From contig CM043971.1 in the NCBI GenBank assembly GCA_014529385.2, positions 89,660,840-89,724,839 on the forward strand: DNA of 64,000 nucleotides, written 5' to 3'. How positions within the stretch are numbered: position 1 is the stretch's first letter; each line of letters opens with the position of its first letter. A program made the position numbers and the translations under genes. Below the pieces are notes generated by a model. That model did not search any database and had not been told where the DNA came from. It worked only from the letters and a program-made list of their open reading frames with translations. Below are positions 21,676 to 32,678 of this stretch, piece after piece. Source of the stretch: Adiantum capillus-veneris. Lineage: Eukaryota > Streptophyta > Polypodiopsida > Polypodiales > Pteridaceae.

Positions 21676-22049
21676 CATCAATTAAGATATTTTCTCAAGT
21701 AATTTAGATATTGCCCTTTTTTTTATAAATATCATTGTCTATCTCTACTATCATATTGAAGTTATGCCTATTTATCCTAAAACTTCCTCTTCCACAATGG
21801 GAGCTTGTTCAGAGCTATTGGCCACCTCGTTTTTACTTTCACGATTCCGAACTTGGACACCCCTTACATAAGCCTATTTGGCAAACAAATGGCATTGTTA
21901 GGCTACCTTACTTTATGGATCGTAAAATATGCATTATGATTCAATTGCCTTAGGAGGCCACTTAGAGGATCTTGCTATTAAATTTACTATAGCAGTGTAG
22001 ATATTGAAGGCATTTGGCATAGCCAATAAGCTCTAGGCTGTTTTCATCT
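21673..22049. other. Unassigned
   Basis: A 72-codon plus ORF (21735-21953) has no recognised domain. It lies between the two PPR pieces but does not show PPR spacing. Confidence 0.4.
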
Positions 22050-22330
22050 GATGCAAAGTGAAGGACTCCAAATGTGGTCGCCTATGCTTGCATCTTGAAG
22101 GTGAGTAAGATGTTGACATAGGTCAAGAAATTCATGATGAGATTGTGATTCAAGGGATGCTAAAAAATAGCACAATGCTTAGAGATGCTTTGTTTTGCCA
22201 AGGGTGTGTGCTTTTGAAAGCCTATATATCATTGGAAGAAAAATGAGGGTCTCTCTCCAAATGTGATCTCCTATGCTTGTTCCATGAAGGCATGTGAGAA
22301 TTATGCAAGACGTTGACCCTGGTGAACCCC
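22050..22330 (+). pseudogene. PPR-repeat protein fragment 2
   Basis: The plus strand reads TPNVVAYACILK, then after a frameshift DIGQEIHDEIVIQGMLKN, then SPNVISYACSMKACEN. These match PPR repeats (P-N-V-V-(A/S)-Y-A-C-I-L-K-A-C, G-Q-E-I-H). At least one frameshift and in-frame stops are present. Confidence 0.6.
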
Positions 22331-22408
22331 ATGCAATCATGTAATACACAACAAGCCATTGTCTAGCTTTTGGTTCCAGTAATATGTGTGTGTGTGTTTT
22401 TTGTGTTT

Positions 22409-22427
22409 GGGGGGGGGGGGGGGGGGG
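22409..22427. repeat. Poly-G tract (19 bp)
   Basis: Uninterrupted G run immediately left of the right inverted arm, preceded by (TG)n. Confidence 0.95.
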
Positions 22428-22435
22428 TGTTGATA

Positions 22436-23511
22436 AAAAGAGGAAAGTGGAATAACCATTCTATCACCCAAATGTGGTAGATTGGTTATCTATGAGATGC
22501 TACGTCATGAATTCAAGACTCGTTGGCTAGATCTTTGACATCTCTTGGGATAGTTCCTACATCATTTGAGAGAGTCCTACACAAAAAGGAAAAGAAAAGT
22601 TTTTCTTCTTCTTGTTTTTTTAAAGATTGTTGCCCATTTATTGAGATAGAAAAGAGCTCTAATTAAGTCATGTTGTGAGTGTCCCACCGCTGTGTTGTGG
22701 GGCCTTTTGGCGCTCTATGAGAGCATCCCACCTGCCCCTTTGTGGGACCTTTTGGCACTTTTTGGTGTTGTTTTTCCGATGGCTTCGACACGCTCATGGC
22801 TTGTGACAGATCCCACTTTCCTGGTGGCATCGATCGCCAACAACCAAGATGATCTTTTGTTTGTGTCCCTCCCGTTCCATCTGGCCCCATCGATGGTGCA
22901 AGGCTCACTACAATAGCTTAATGAAGACATGTGCGGCTTTGCTTCTTAGATGCCAGAGTGGTGAAGGAAGTTGGTTCTTTGGAGGCCTATCATTTTCTAG
23001 TGGTAGTGGTGGCACCTCCGGATAATATGATATGTGATGGGGACTTTGGGCCTCGCCCTTGCAATGGCCTTGTGCATGCAGGGTCTAAGGAAAAACATGT
23101 AGAGCAGGAGAGCTCTTTGAGTGCACGACTAGAGCAGTCACTGGTGGTGGTGACAAATTTTGAGGCTTTGCCAATCAGGGAGCAGAGCCGTGAGTCACAT
23201 GTACGAGACGGTGCAGTCTCAATGACTTTGCAGGCATGCACTTTTGTGGATCAGCTCCAAAGTGATGTGCACAACATGTCTGTAGATACATAGTTAGAGC
23301 GGCCATGCTCTAGTGACACGCAAAGGGTTGATCTCCTACCATGGAGATGAGCAATATGCAATTTTTTGATATGCTCATACTAGAGGTTGATATTGTGATG
23401 CTAGGACATGTGGATATAGTCCCTATGGACGATGAGGGAGTGACGACTACCTTGGAGTCAGGATTGACACATCCATATGCGACTAGTTCTGGTGGTGATA
23501 CAGTGAGGATT
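22436..23511 (+). repeat. Inverted arm (right) of Gag-only family remnant
   Basis: Pairs with 17850-18960 in opposite orientation. From about 22920 onward it is part of a longer plus-strand remnant that continues beyond the arm to an LTR-like segment, so this arm is probably the parent and the left one the partial inverted copy. Confidence 0.85.
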
Positions 23512-23700
23512 GAGATACCTACTACGGATAGATTGACAAAGGTCACTAGTGGCACATGGTGTTGATGCGATTGGCATGTATATACGGGCAGAGATTACGT
23601 GTTTGTCATCAGCTTTTGGGACTCTTATGTACGACCTCTTAGTGCCGAGACCCAACATTATAGCTGCAAGGCATAGGTTGAGACGAATTTCCTTCCTTAC
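22925..23700 (+). pseudogene. Diverged C-terminal region of the bipartite-element ORF
   Basis: The plus strand encodes ARLEQSLVVVTNFEALPIRE, then QSRESHVRD, then MSNMQFFDMLILEV, then AFGTLMYDLLVPRPNIIAA. Each block has a counterpart in the 32.7-34.5-kb ORF (ARLEQSHREV, EQSRESVVRD, MSAIMHSFLSML, TFGGLMYEMLILRPDIAA) in the same order. Gag and protease parts are not recognisable upstream. Several stops. An old member of the same family, or its ancestor. Confidence 0.65.
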
Positions 23701-23768
23701 CTATTGTGCCTACTGTTAGTTCCTATAATGATACCACTTATCGACACATTCTCCTTTAATTGGGAGAT

Positions 23769-23960
23769 TGTTGGGATAAAGGCGGTGTGCCTTTTACCCC
23801 GGCCGGACATGCCAAAGACGTCCCGCTGCCCATTACTTGTACACACCTTATTATTTACTAGTTTGAGGAATAAGAGGCATTCTAAAACATATAGTGTTGA
23901 GCTACTCCACCCACATCCTGTGTTCTCTCTCTCTCCCCCCCTTCTCACTCTCCGCATACG
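23769..23960 (+). repeat. LTR-like segment of the diverged family member
   Basis: Follows a purine-rich TTGGGAGAT and begins TGTTGGGATAAAGGCGGTGTGCC. It then shows CTTGTACACACCTTATT and a CTCTCTCTC-CCACTCTCC-type end, the same order of blocks as the LTRs at 34612 and 36670. The right limit is approximate. Confidence 0.5.
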
Positions 23961-24140
23961 CACCACATTCGCGCACTCATAGACATCCCCAACAAATTCA
24001 TGCTTGCTACAACCAAGAGCATAGGGGGCCTACCAAATACCTAAAACAACATGCTACAAGCCATAAATTAAAAGATTTGCATACCTGATGAATCACAGGT
24101 GCACCATAATCAAATCTATGCACAATCTGTGTGTGTGCGC

Positions 24141-24195
<55 letters not shown>
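24141..24195. repeat. (GA)n microsatellite, 55 bp
   Basis: GA repeat preceded by GTGTGTGCGCGC. Confidence 0.95.
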
Positions 24196-24196
<1 letters not shown>

Positions 24197-24199
24197 AAA

Positions 24200-26665
24200 G
24201 AATAGAACATGCAAGTGCACCTCGTACAATAGAGTGCTACACAAGCACTGAGAGCGGGGAGTGGTGAGAGAAGAGAAGAATGACACAGAGCATTGGGTGC
24301 GATCTCCCCCCGTACAAAAGTGAGCGTTTTCCTCTTACACATATCTATTTATAGATTTTTTGAATGCTCAAAACGAATAGATTGTTCTCCCAAACATAAT
24401 AATGACTTTAGCTCATAAAAAGCACTTGAATAATGAAATGTTCATAAATGTGCTATCCTTTCACACAGTCCATAGTTCACATATGCTTTTGCCACCTGTC
24501 AGCTATAATAAATAACCATTCATTCATTTCCATTATATATCTTTCCGTGGTCCTATCCGTCCGACGTTATTTTTTTTTGGTGCAAAACTGCTTGGATTGT
24601 CCCGTTAGGTATATCTACAAGGAGAATAGCTTATAAAAAAGTAAATCAAATGAGAGTATTAAAGTGGAAGATTTTTGTATACAAAGAGATGTTGCAAGAG
24701 GTGGAACATAAATTCATAGCAGGATCGTATAAAAAAATTGTTAGAATAGTATCACGTCAATGTGCTAGCGACTTTAAAAGAGAATGAGTGATTAGTAAAT
24801 CTATGAATCCATAAATGTTTGGAGCTAGATTGGTACTAGGTTAGTAATAAAAGCAAATAATACCTTGATGTTCACATAAGACATAGTGGATAACCCCTTG
24901 TTGCTGCATGTGGTTATGTTGCGCTTTTGGAATTGGAAAAGGAGGCCACTTTTGGAATTGGAATAGAGAGATTATTGGAGAACACCAAACGAATACTAGC
25001 CAGAACTTAAAACAACTTATTGTGAGAAAAAGTATATTAACTTATTGTGAGAAAAAGAATGAATATACGTTAGCGGATGTCTACACCACACAAAAGAAAT
25101 GAATACACATTTGCAGATATCTACGCTACGCAAAAGATGTTCGACATGAGAGAGAGTTGAAATATTTTAGAGTAGTATCACAGAGATAAACAGTGAGAGA
25201 ATAGAAAAAATAAAAATGAAAATTTGTTCCTTTGTTATTAAAAGAAGACTTTTAAGGAAACTACAAAAATGATTGAAAATATTTACATAGTTTTTTTCAC
25301 CATGGATATCTGTCTCCCAAGCGTAGCCTACGGCAATTGGGGTGATGGTCTTCCACTCACACTGAGTGTCTTGAGGTTCATGAGCCAGCCAGGGCCATGG
25401 GGAAAGTAGGCTTATGGGCATTGTACAAGTGACTGGGTAAAGTGAGGTTGGTGGATGGTATGTACTTGCGTTCATGTATTTTTTCTTTGGCTTCTGTGAG
25501 GTGGTGTAAGATATATGGGGATTGATAATTCCATTGGTCCCCAATGCACATGTCCCAAAAGTCAAAGGAATCCGTGGTTTATGAAAGTTATCATATATGA
25601 TGATATTCTGATGGGGATTATTACACAAAAAGAATAACACACATTGTTTTTAATAATCCCGTCCCAAAGTCTGAATAAAATAATGGGAAAGCAGTCCCAT
25701 TATTGATTTAAAATAATCACTTTATGAGCACGGGTGGTTTCTACTATAGGTGATCGCAATAAGTCAAAGGCATTAATGTAAAGAATTTGTTGGTAATACA
25801 AATTTTCTCAGGATGAAGTTTTTCTTTGACCCATTCAATGTTGCATGGGCAGGGGTTACCAAAATTGTGTACACCACAAAATTTAGGTTGTCCTTCCATG
25901 TACTCGTGCCAAGCACGCAATGTATTGGAACCATATAATCAGTAGTTTTATGGCCATCGAGAAAATTACAAAAGACCTCGATGTCCCAACAAACATCAGT
26001 GCCAAAAAAATAGTCTTGTAGAATGGAGGTTTGGATATCTTGTAGTGCCATTACAAGTTGTGGGAGTAAAATTTTTTGAATGAGGTTGCGAGGATAGAGA
26101 GAGATAGACAGAGAGAGATGAGATTATTTTGGCCAGCACATAGACTCTCTGATTATGTTGTAAGCAGCAAAGGCACAATAAACGGTTTCAAGTATTTGCA
26201 TTGGCAACTTGTCGCATGATGGTCAACTTCTGCTTTCAATACGTCAACTAACATGACAGGCTATTGGAGCTCCTTCAAAGGTATTACAACAGGCTCTAAA
26301 ATGTTTCAGATGAGATGTTGGCACCCCTCTTGTAGCTTTTGCAGCCATCCAACATAGCTCCTTGCTTCTCCTCCAAATGACATCAAATTCTCCCTCTTTG
26401 AATGGATGCTCATTGAATGCTAGGCCAGATCTTCAGTATGTTTTCTCCAATGTAAATCTCCCAAGGCTCAAGCTTATGCAGTTGGCTTGAATGCTGAGAA
26501 TGTGGATGAGGGCTTATGGTAGGTGATTGTTGAGGCTCATCTCAAGGGATGCATGGGTAGGCTGTTAAAGTGGAGGTGAGTAGGAGTGAGAGAAGAGAGA
26601 GAGAGATTTCTTGCGGCCTTTATTGGTATGACGTGAAATTGTGAGGAGTGGTGCATGACTATAAA
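24200..26665. other. No gene recognised
   Basis: AT-rich. Two minus-strand ORFs, 25167-25640 (157 codons) and 25773-26051 (92 codons), lie in tandem and could be remains of one unknown coding sequence, but no domain or motif was recognised in either. A duplicated GAAT(A/T)ACA(T/C)... stretch near 25065-25130 is present. Confidence 0.4.
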
Positions 26666-26667
26666 CG

Positions 26668-26670
<3 letters not shown>

Positions 26671-26748
<78 letters not shown>
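26671..26748. repeat. (GA)n microsatellite, 78 bp
   Basis: Uninterrupted GA repeat. Confidence 0.95.
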
Positions 26749-26749
<1 letters not shown>

Positions 26750-27112
26750 TGGAGGTGGTTTTGGAATGGGCGATTGGGAGGGGGAGAGTAAGCAGTGCTG
26801 CTAGAGCAGTAGAGGATGCGATTGCATGTTAGGGAATGATGGGGGTTGAGAGAGATAATCGAGGGGGGAAAAAGACAATCGACTGAAAATGCGGCTATGG
26901 GTGTACATGGTCTGCCGAAAGGGCCACTTAGCTAGGCCTCACATGGTGTGCAATAATGCAAGGGATGGTAGCTAATAGTGGTTTGTATGAATTGGTGGTT
27001 GGGCAAACCTGGAGGCTAGCATGCAGTGGCAGCTCTAAAACAACATGGTGGGCGGTTGTGGTGTGCGGTTGTGGTGTGCGGTAGGTATCCCGCATGGCTA
27101 CATCAAGCAGCC

Positions 27113-27261
<149 letters not shown>

Positions 27262-27290
27262 ATGTGTGTGGTCGAGGAGATTCTACCCTC

Positions 27291-27820
27291 CTAGACCCTC
27301 GTCACTATATGGCACGGCTCTATCCAGGGGGGATCTAAGGCCCAAATTTGGCGGCGCGAGGCGGCTTTAATCTCGGCCGTTGGATCACGCAGTGAACTGG
27401 GGGTGAACTCGGGGTGAACTCGGGGCAAAAATGGCGCCCCGAGTTCACTCCTAGTTCACCCCCCTTAGTTCACCCCTAGTTCACCCGCCTCGCGGGGTGT
27501 GGGTCGAACCTGGGACGTCTCGGTTGCCACACGAATGCCCTACCACCACGCTAGCGCGCGTCACTGTCCATGTTGGCATGGCACATGATCATATCCTAGT
27601 TTAAGCGCCCCTAGTTCACCCCAGTTCACCCACCCCTAGCTTACCCTCCCCTAGTTCACCGTTAGTTCACCCTCAGTTCACCCCCAGTTCACCCACCCGT
27701 AGTTCACCCCTAGTTCACTGTGTGATCCGACGACGGAGATTAAAGCCGCCTTGCCCCCCAAATTTGGGCCCTAGATCCCCTATGACTTGGAGCCGTGCCA
27801 TATAGTGACGAGGCTCCTAG
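27291..27820. mobile_element. Foldback/MITE-like element, copy 2
   Basis: The left arm 27291-27398 and right arm 27712-27820 are inverted repeats of about 108 bp: CGTCACTATATGGCACGGCT, then GGATCTA, then GCCCAAATTTGG, then GCGGCTTTAATCTC, then GGATCAC. The interior has about a dozen imperfect GTTCACCCC(T)AGTT units, themselves partly inverted, and a tRNA-like segment. No transposase. Total 530 bp. Confidence 0.8.
27487..27560 (-). other. tRNA-like Pol III promoter core inside foldback element 2
   Basis: The minus strand shows an A-box-like TAGCGTGGTGGTAGGGC and, about 40 nt later, a B-box-like GGTTCGACCC, close to eukaryotic consensus and spacing. No closed acceptor stem is obvious, so it is a tRNA-derived SINE core rather than a working tRNA. 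Confidence 0.55.
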
Positions 27821-28137
27821 ACCACAAGGGCTGTACGATGCAAAAGTGGGCAAAAACTGGCATCGTGGAGTGGGATAGGCAAGAGAGGTTGCGGATGGCG
27901 ATTTCGAGCCGCAATGGTAAGGTCGATGCCTCTTTGTTTCATGCACAATACGTGCTCCATTCATCTACCCCAGCCAATGCATGCCACTACTGGAGAGCAG
28001 AATGACTGCTTGTCGACGATTTTGATTGTCTCTTACTCCTACCTCTTTATCTTTGCTTGCTCCTTCTTCTAGATAGAGTGGTTCTTTGTGTTCACAATAA
28101 GTTTTGGACAAATATTTCCCACATTGTGATTTGCCTC

Positions 28138-28217
28138 AACATCATGAGCTTCTGTGAGGGAGGCACTGCATACCTAGCTAGGTATGCAGTGCCTCTCGAG
28201 TAGAAGCTTATGATGTT
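28138..28217. repeat. 80-nt near-perfect hairpin
   Basis: The arms 28138-28177 and 28178-28217 pair almost end to end. The central 36 bp (28160-28195), built on GGCACTGCATACCTAG and its complement, is a perfect palindrome, and the outer AACATCAT-x-AGCTTCT also pairs. A bulge of about six positions separates the two paired blocks. There is essentially no loop, unusual for a plant miRNA precursor, so a tiny inverted-repeat element or a small-RNA source are both open. Confidence 0.75.
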
Positions 28218-29083
28218 ATGCATTGTATGAAAAACGTTGAAAAAGACGCTGTTTTCCTACATGAGAAAATTCCTAAATCTTCTTGTGGTTGCTATAGCTG
28301 ATTAATGGAAATGGCATAGCTTGCTATCGCTGCAGCTTGTCAATTTATACCCCTCCCATTATTTAAAAGAAAAAAATACCTTTGTCAAATTAAAGGTAGT
28401 TTGGGGTTAGTGCCCAACAACGTCTAGAGTTTGAGCTGCATCTTCTCGTACAACAATTTAGACATATGCTCAAGCTCCCTTTGCACACCCTTGATTATCC
28501 CTTTGTCATATAAAAGGGGATAAATCTTCAGGGTTTCATGGAATTTTAAACCTATGTAATCCTACTACATTAAAACCTTACCTACTCTTCTTTTGGTGTT
28601 TTATGGGGATTAATCCCATCTATCAAAATTACATCTCTTTGCATTCACAGCTATGAAAATCTCTTTGGATGGTTAAACTCAAAGATCTCTTGGGATCGAT
28701 TCCTTCTTCTTGTTTTCTGCTTCTTCTCTGCTCCTAAGATCCTTGTGATCGGTTGGTTTGTTTACACCGTGTTAAAACTCCTTTCATCTTCTACTCGAAT
28801 CCACTACACATACTTGGCTATAAGTTAAAACTTGTCTTAAACTTCTTCCTTCTTTGTCAGGCACCATTGCATGAATTTCACACCCCAAATTTTCTCTTGA
28901 TAAAAAGTTATTAGAAACCACATTCACATACAAACTACTTACAAATGCTCCCATTAATTAATTACCCGTGTTGATCCGAGAGAATCTTCCAAATTCTAAA
29001 TCAAAACTTAAAACTTAATTGGCCTGTTGCCATGAACAGAAGCCCGTCCGCATCGCCATCATCGTCTGCAGACATCGCTCAGG

Positions 29084-29123
<40 letters not shown>

Positions 29124-30165
29124 GTGCACCTCGGCCCCCCATATTCTGCAGATCGGCCTCCTCCATCAGCTCATCGGAGCCCCGTCTAAACATTGCTTCC
29201 GACAGCGTAGGATGTATGTAGCTCCGAGTGTTCTCTCTGTCTCGTCCAAATTCTGCTCGTCGTGCATCTTCCAATAGTCCTGTCGACCACACAGGAAGGC
29301 TGGCCTTTGTCTTGCGGATCTTCCCCTCCCTCACGATGCGGTGCCTGCTGTGCTCACGAACTTCATCAAGCACCTCCTCCCCTGATGTGCTTGATCATCA
29401 CGTCTTTCCACCTCAGTCAGCGCGACACAAACACTGTCGCTGATCTTTTCTCCCCTCGCTCCATGCGTCACCACCCTCGCCTTCCACAAAAAAAATCCGG
29501 CAAAATTCATTCTCCAAAGCCTTCATAACCAACCGAAATTCTAGTTTTAGCATTTTCTACGGAAATTCTAGTTTTAGCATTTTCTATTGATAGACAATCA
29601 GTCTTCTTACAAAAAGCCACAATTTTTTTTCTTTTTTTTGGAGATATTTAATCTCACAACCAGGGGTATTTTGGAAGTTTTGGGAAATTTGAAGGGCATT
29701 TAGGAAATTCATGAAATTTGAGGGGTATTTTTTTCTTTTTTAAATTCATGTTTATTTTTTGGGTTTTCACACTATTTTCCTCCCTTTCCCCTTGTTCTCA
29801 ATTGGAATTTTTGAAGCTGAAAATAGCACGATGTTAAGTCGGAACAATGGTGCCCTTGGAATAAATTTATCGCTTTGAACATAGAGGAAATCTCCCTCTT
29901 TCCCTCTCTTTGTCACGTCCATGTGCATCCCTCCCAAACCCCCCTTCCTTTTTCCCACTTAGTTTTTATAAAAGCATCTTTGGTGATTCCTATAAAAAGA
30001 AATGGGGAAAAGATTAGGGGCACATACGGGCACATACTACTTACAAATGCTCCTACTTATTAAAAAATTCAACATCTGATTACCAAAGCATGTCTAAGAA
30101 ATAAACTACAATGAAACAAATCAATGCTACTTAGCTTTGGTTTTGCAAGTGGTCCCTTTTGACTA
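28218..30165. other. No gene recognised
   Basis: Contains (TC)n at 29087-29121 and a 27-bp tandem duplication (GAAATTCTAGTTTTAGCATT...) at 29535-29588. The ORFs overlap on both strands around 29030-29530 and carry no domain. Confidence 0.5.
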
Positions 30166-30206
<41 letters not shown>

Positions 30207-30224
30207 AGAGATTTTATTATCGTC

Positions 30225-30665
30225 CTCGAAGGTCAAATATGACCTATGGGACCAAAGTTACATGTGATGTAGTATGTGTATGGCTGATGAGTGACTCTCG
30301 ATGCTCCAAAATTGTGGTGATGAGAGTCGCATGGAGAGCCCACACTATGGCTGGGAGAGGAAAGTGTGTAGGTCTAAGTCATGGCTGAAAATGTGAAAGA
30401 AGCAAGTTCGGATGTGACCAAAAGCTGAGGACTCTAGTAGTGTGTGGTACTCAGACTCTTGAACTTGCATTGAGCATAATGTGCACAGTCGATCTGACTC
30501 TTCTCCATTGCCCCAATGCCCTGTCTCGCATCAAAGGGAATGGGAGCTAAGCCGAATGGCTGCAATAGTGCATATTGGCGATAAGGGGATAGGCTCAAAC
30601 ATATAAGTGTGAGTACGGCTTCCTCTTTTAACGAAGAACATGGTTTTGTAGTTGGGGGCAATATG
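30225..30665. repeat. Dispersed repeat, copy 2
   Basis: Second copy of the 5865-6265 repeat, again next to a (GA)n tract (30171-30202). Shared blocks run colinearly from CCTATGGGACCAAA to ACATG(C/G)TTTTGTA. Confidence 0.65.
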
Positions 30666-30726
30666 GATGGTGTAATGTATGAAGCGTGACCCACCAGATT
30701 TCTCCCAAGTCATAATACATTTGCGT

Positions 30727-32180
30727 TGGATGGGGGGAAGGGGTAACACACCCGACGCAAAAGAGCATGCCTCTGTATAGCCCAGGATAACCACTGCACC
30801 CCAACCCACTAGAGTTCACCTTCAAAACTCGACAATTCAACTGCAAATCCTACACATGATCGTACACGCACAACCTTTGCACTAGCCTAGCCTGCTGACA
30901 GCTTCCACACAACACAAACCGTTCTGTCTTTCTCTCCCACCCACACCACAGGCCCGGACAGGCACACACTTCTTAGACAGACACCACATAGTAGGGATAG
31001 AGCAAAGATAAGAAGGGGGAAATAGGGGGAAGAGTTAACACCAAACTCGGCTATGGTTTTCTTTCTAGTCACAACAAAAAGCTATTACAATTCCAAAGAA
31101 TCCGCACTATTGCACGACGTAGTCGTCTCCAATACGACGAGCAACAAGGGGTTTGAAGGTCTCTGATGCCACCTTGGAATCGTTCCCCTCTTGAGCACAC
31201 AAGCAAGAGAGCCTTTGTTGGCTTGGAAAGGCCTCAAGAGCTTCTCTGCACACCTGTCGGCGGCTTTCTTCACAATCCCTTCACACAAAAAGTTCCGCCT
31301 TCAATTCTCTGCGAGCACCTTCCTTCTTCCTCCTCTTCTCCAAGAAAAACCTTCATGATGCAAAAGGTTTTTTTTTTTCCTTGTGGCGTGTCACCGTTCA
31401 CCACTTATTCATGGCCCTCCTTTCTATTTTAGGGCCCCCTTTTTGCATGCGGCACGCCCCTGCCTTGAACCCCAAGTTTTAAGCCTCACAGTCACGGCGT
31501 CGTGACTGTGGGTATAACCCCTTCTCTAAAATTTTGGCGCCTTTATGGCATGCGGGCATGGCCCCCTAGTAGACTGCCACATCATCACCTTCCTCGCAAG
31601 CTATGCCGCCCGCAGCCGCCCAACGCACCACCGCACACACTCCTCATAGCGCCCGAAGGCCGGCACCATAGCCACGCTCCCAAGGAGCTCTCCTCTCCCC
31701 ACGATGCCTAATGGGCTTCACCTTTCGGCACTTACACCCTGCCGATCTGCCTGGACACTGCACATATGGGACCACCTTTCCGCCATGTGGCACTGCCTGA
31801 GCAATACACCCCGAAGGGCTCCTAAAATCCCCAAAAAATCCACCAAAAAACTAATTTTTGGCCCACATTCATAGACCTGCCATTCTTGGTGTAGAGCTCC
31901 TCTCCTCGAGCCATAAACTTCTCTTGAAACTCCATGTTTCCATCTCTGGTTTCCTCTGTCTTGATCGCACCTTGACTTCGCTAGGCATTCCAACCGCTGG
32001 TGCAAAAGTTGTCACAATCATCAGTATTGATCTGCTCAACAATGGGATCCCAACTCCAATGGGCTATAAGTTCATGCTCCAAGATCCAATCGACATGCAG
32101 TTTCTTCATGTTAACTCCATATGCTGCATAACACAATCCAAAACTTAGTCGAGCCTCAAAAAACACCAGATGGCATATCT
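30727..32180 (-). repeat. G3 3' LTR, first segment (on the given strand)
   Basis: Colinear with 39536-40968 from TGGATGGGGGGAA to CACCAGATGGCATATCT. Contains GC-rich non-coding sequence; the short ORFs are unlikely to be genes. It ends in TATCT, the duplicated target of element A. Confidence 0.88.
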
Positions 32181-32678
32181 TGTTGGGGTTAATTTGTGTG
32201 TGTGTATGCATCGATACCGCATAGTGTGGGCTTGGTGATTACCGCACAGTGTGGGCTTGGTGATTAGCTCACGGTTTGACAGGCGTACAATTATCTTGGC
32301 ACACTCACAAGAGTGAGTATTGTGATGTATGCTTGTGTGGCTACGAGCTAGGTAGCCGGATTCGAGCACTAATGGCTTGAGGTTTTTCAGTAGGTTTTAC
32401 AGGTCTACAAGTTTACAGGCAGGTTTGAAGGCTTATTTGGGCGCTGAATTTTCACCCATTGTTTCCTCTTTGCAGGTGTCCATGTATGGCTCATTTGTAG
32501 GCTGATCTGGGACACGTTTGTGACTTGTTTATGTAGCTGTTTAAGAGCTGAATTTGGGGGCTGTTTTGCAGCCATATTTTACAACCATATTTGCAGACTT
32601 TTGATGCGATTCGAGCCAGTTTAGGGCTGATTTGGTTGACATTTGCTACTCATTGTTGGTTGCTCTTTTGCGAGCATT
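32181..32678 (+). other. Element A 5' LTR remnant and leader
   Basis: Only about 11 bp of the LTR remain. The sequence then jumps into a leader equivalent to about 43950 in element B (TGTATGCATCGATACCGCA), so most of the LTR, the PBS and about 0.9 kb of leader are deleted. A 25-bp unit (CCGCA(T/C)AGTGTGGGCTTGG) is tandemly doubled at 32215-32264, single in element B. Confidence 0.7.

Noticed and set aside
25167-26051. Two minus-strand ORFs of 157 and 92 codons
   Set aside because: No recognisable domain, no start context and different frames. Mentioned only as a note in the interval entry.
27487-27560. Functional tRNA gene on the minus strand
   Set aside because: A and B boxes are present but no proper acceptor stem or terminator was found.
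27395-27720. Regular GTTCACCCC units resembling a CRISPR or minisatellite array
   Set aside because: Units are short, irregular and in both orientations without unique spacers; part of a foldback element in a eukaryotic genome.
28184-28204. Hairpin arm resembles the 5' half of plant miR408 (ATGCACTGCCTCT)
   Set aside because: Only about the first 13-14 bases are similar, with mismatches; the 3' half differs and the hairpin is loopless, unlike known miR408 precursors.
31858-32148. ORFs within the G3 LTR (also near 40484-40909)
   Set aside because: They lie in LTR sequence, are not conserved in length between the two LTR copies and have no domain.
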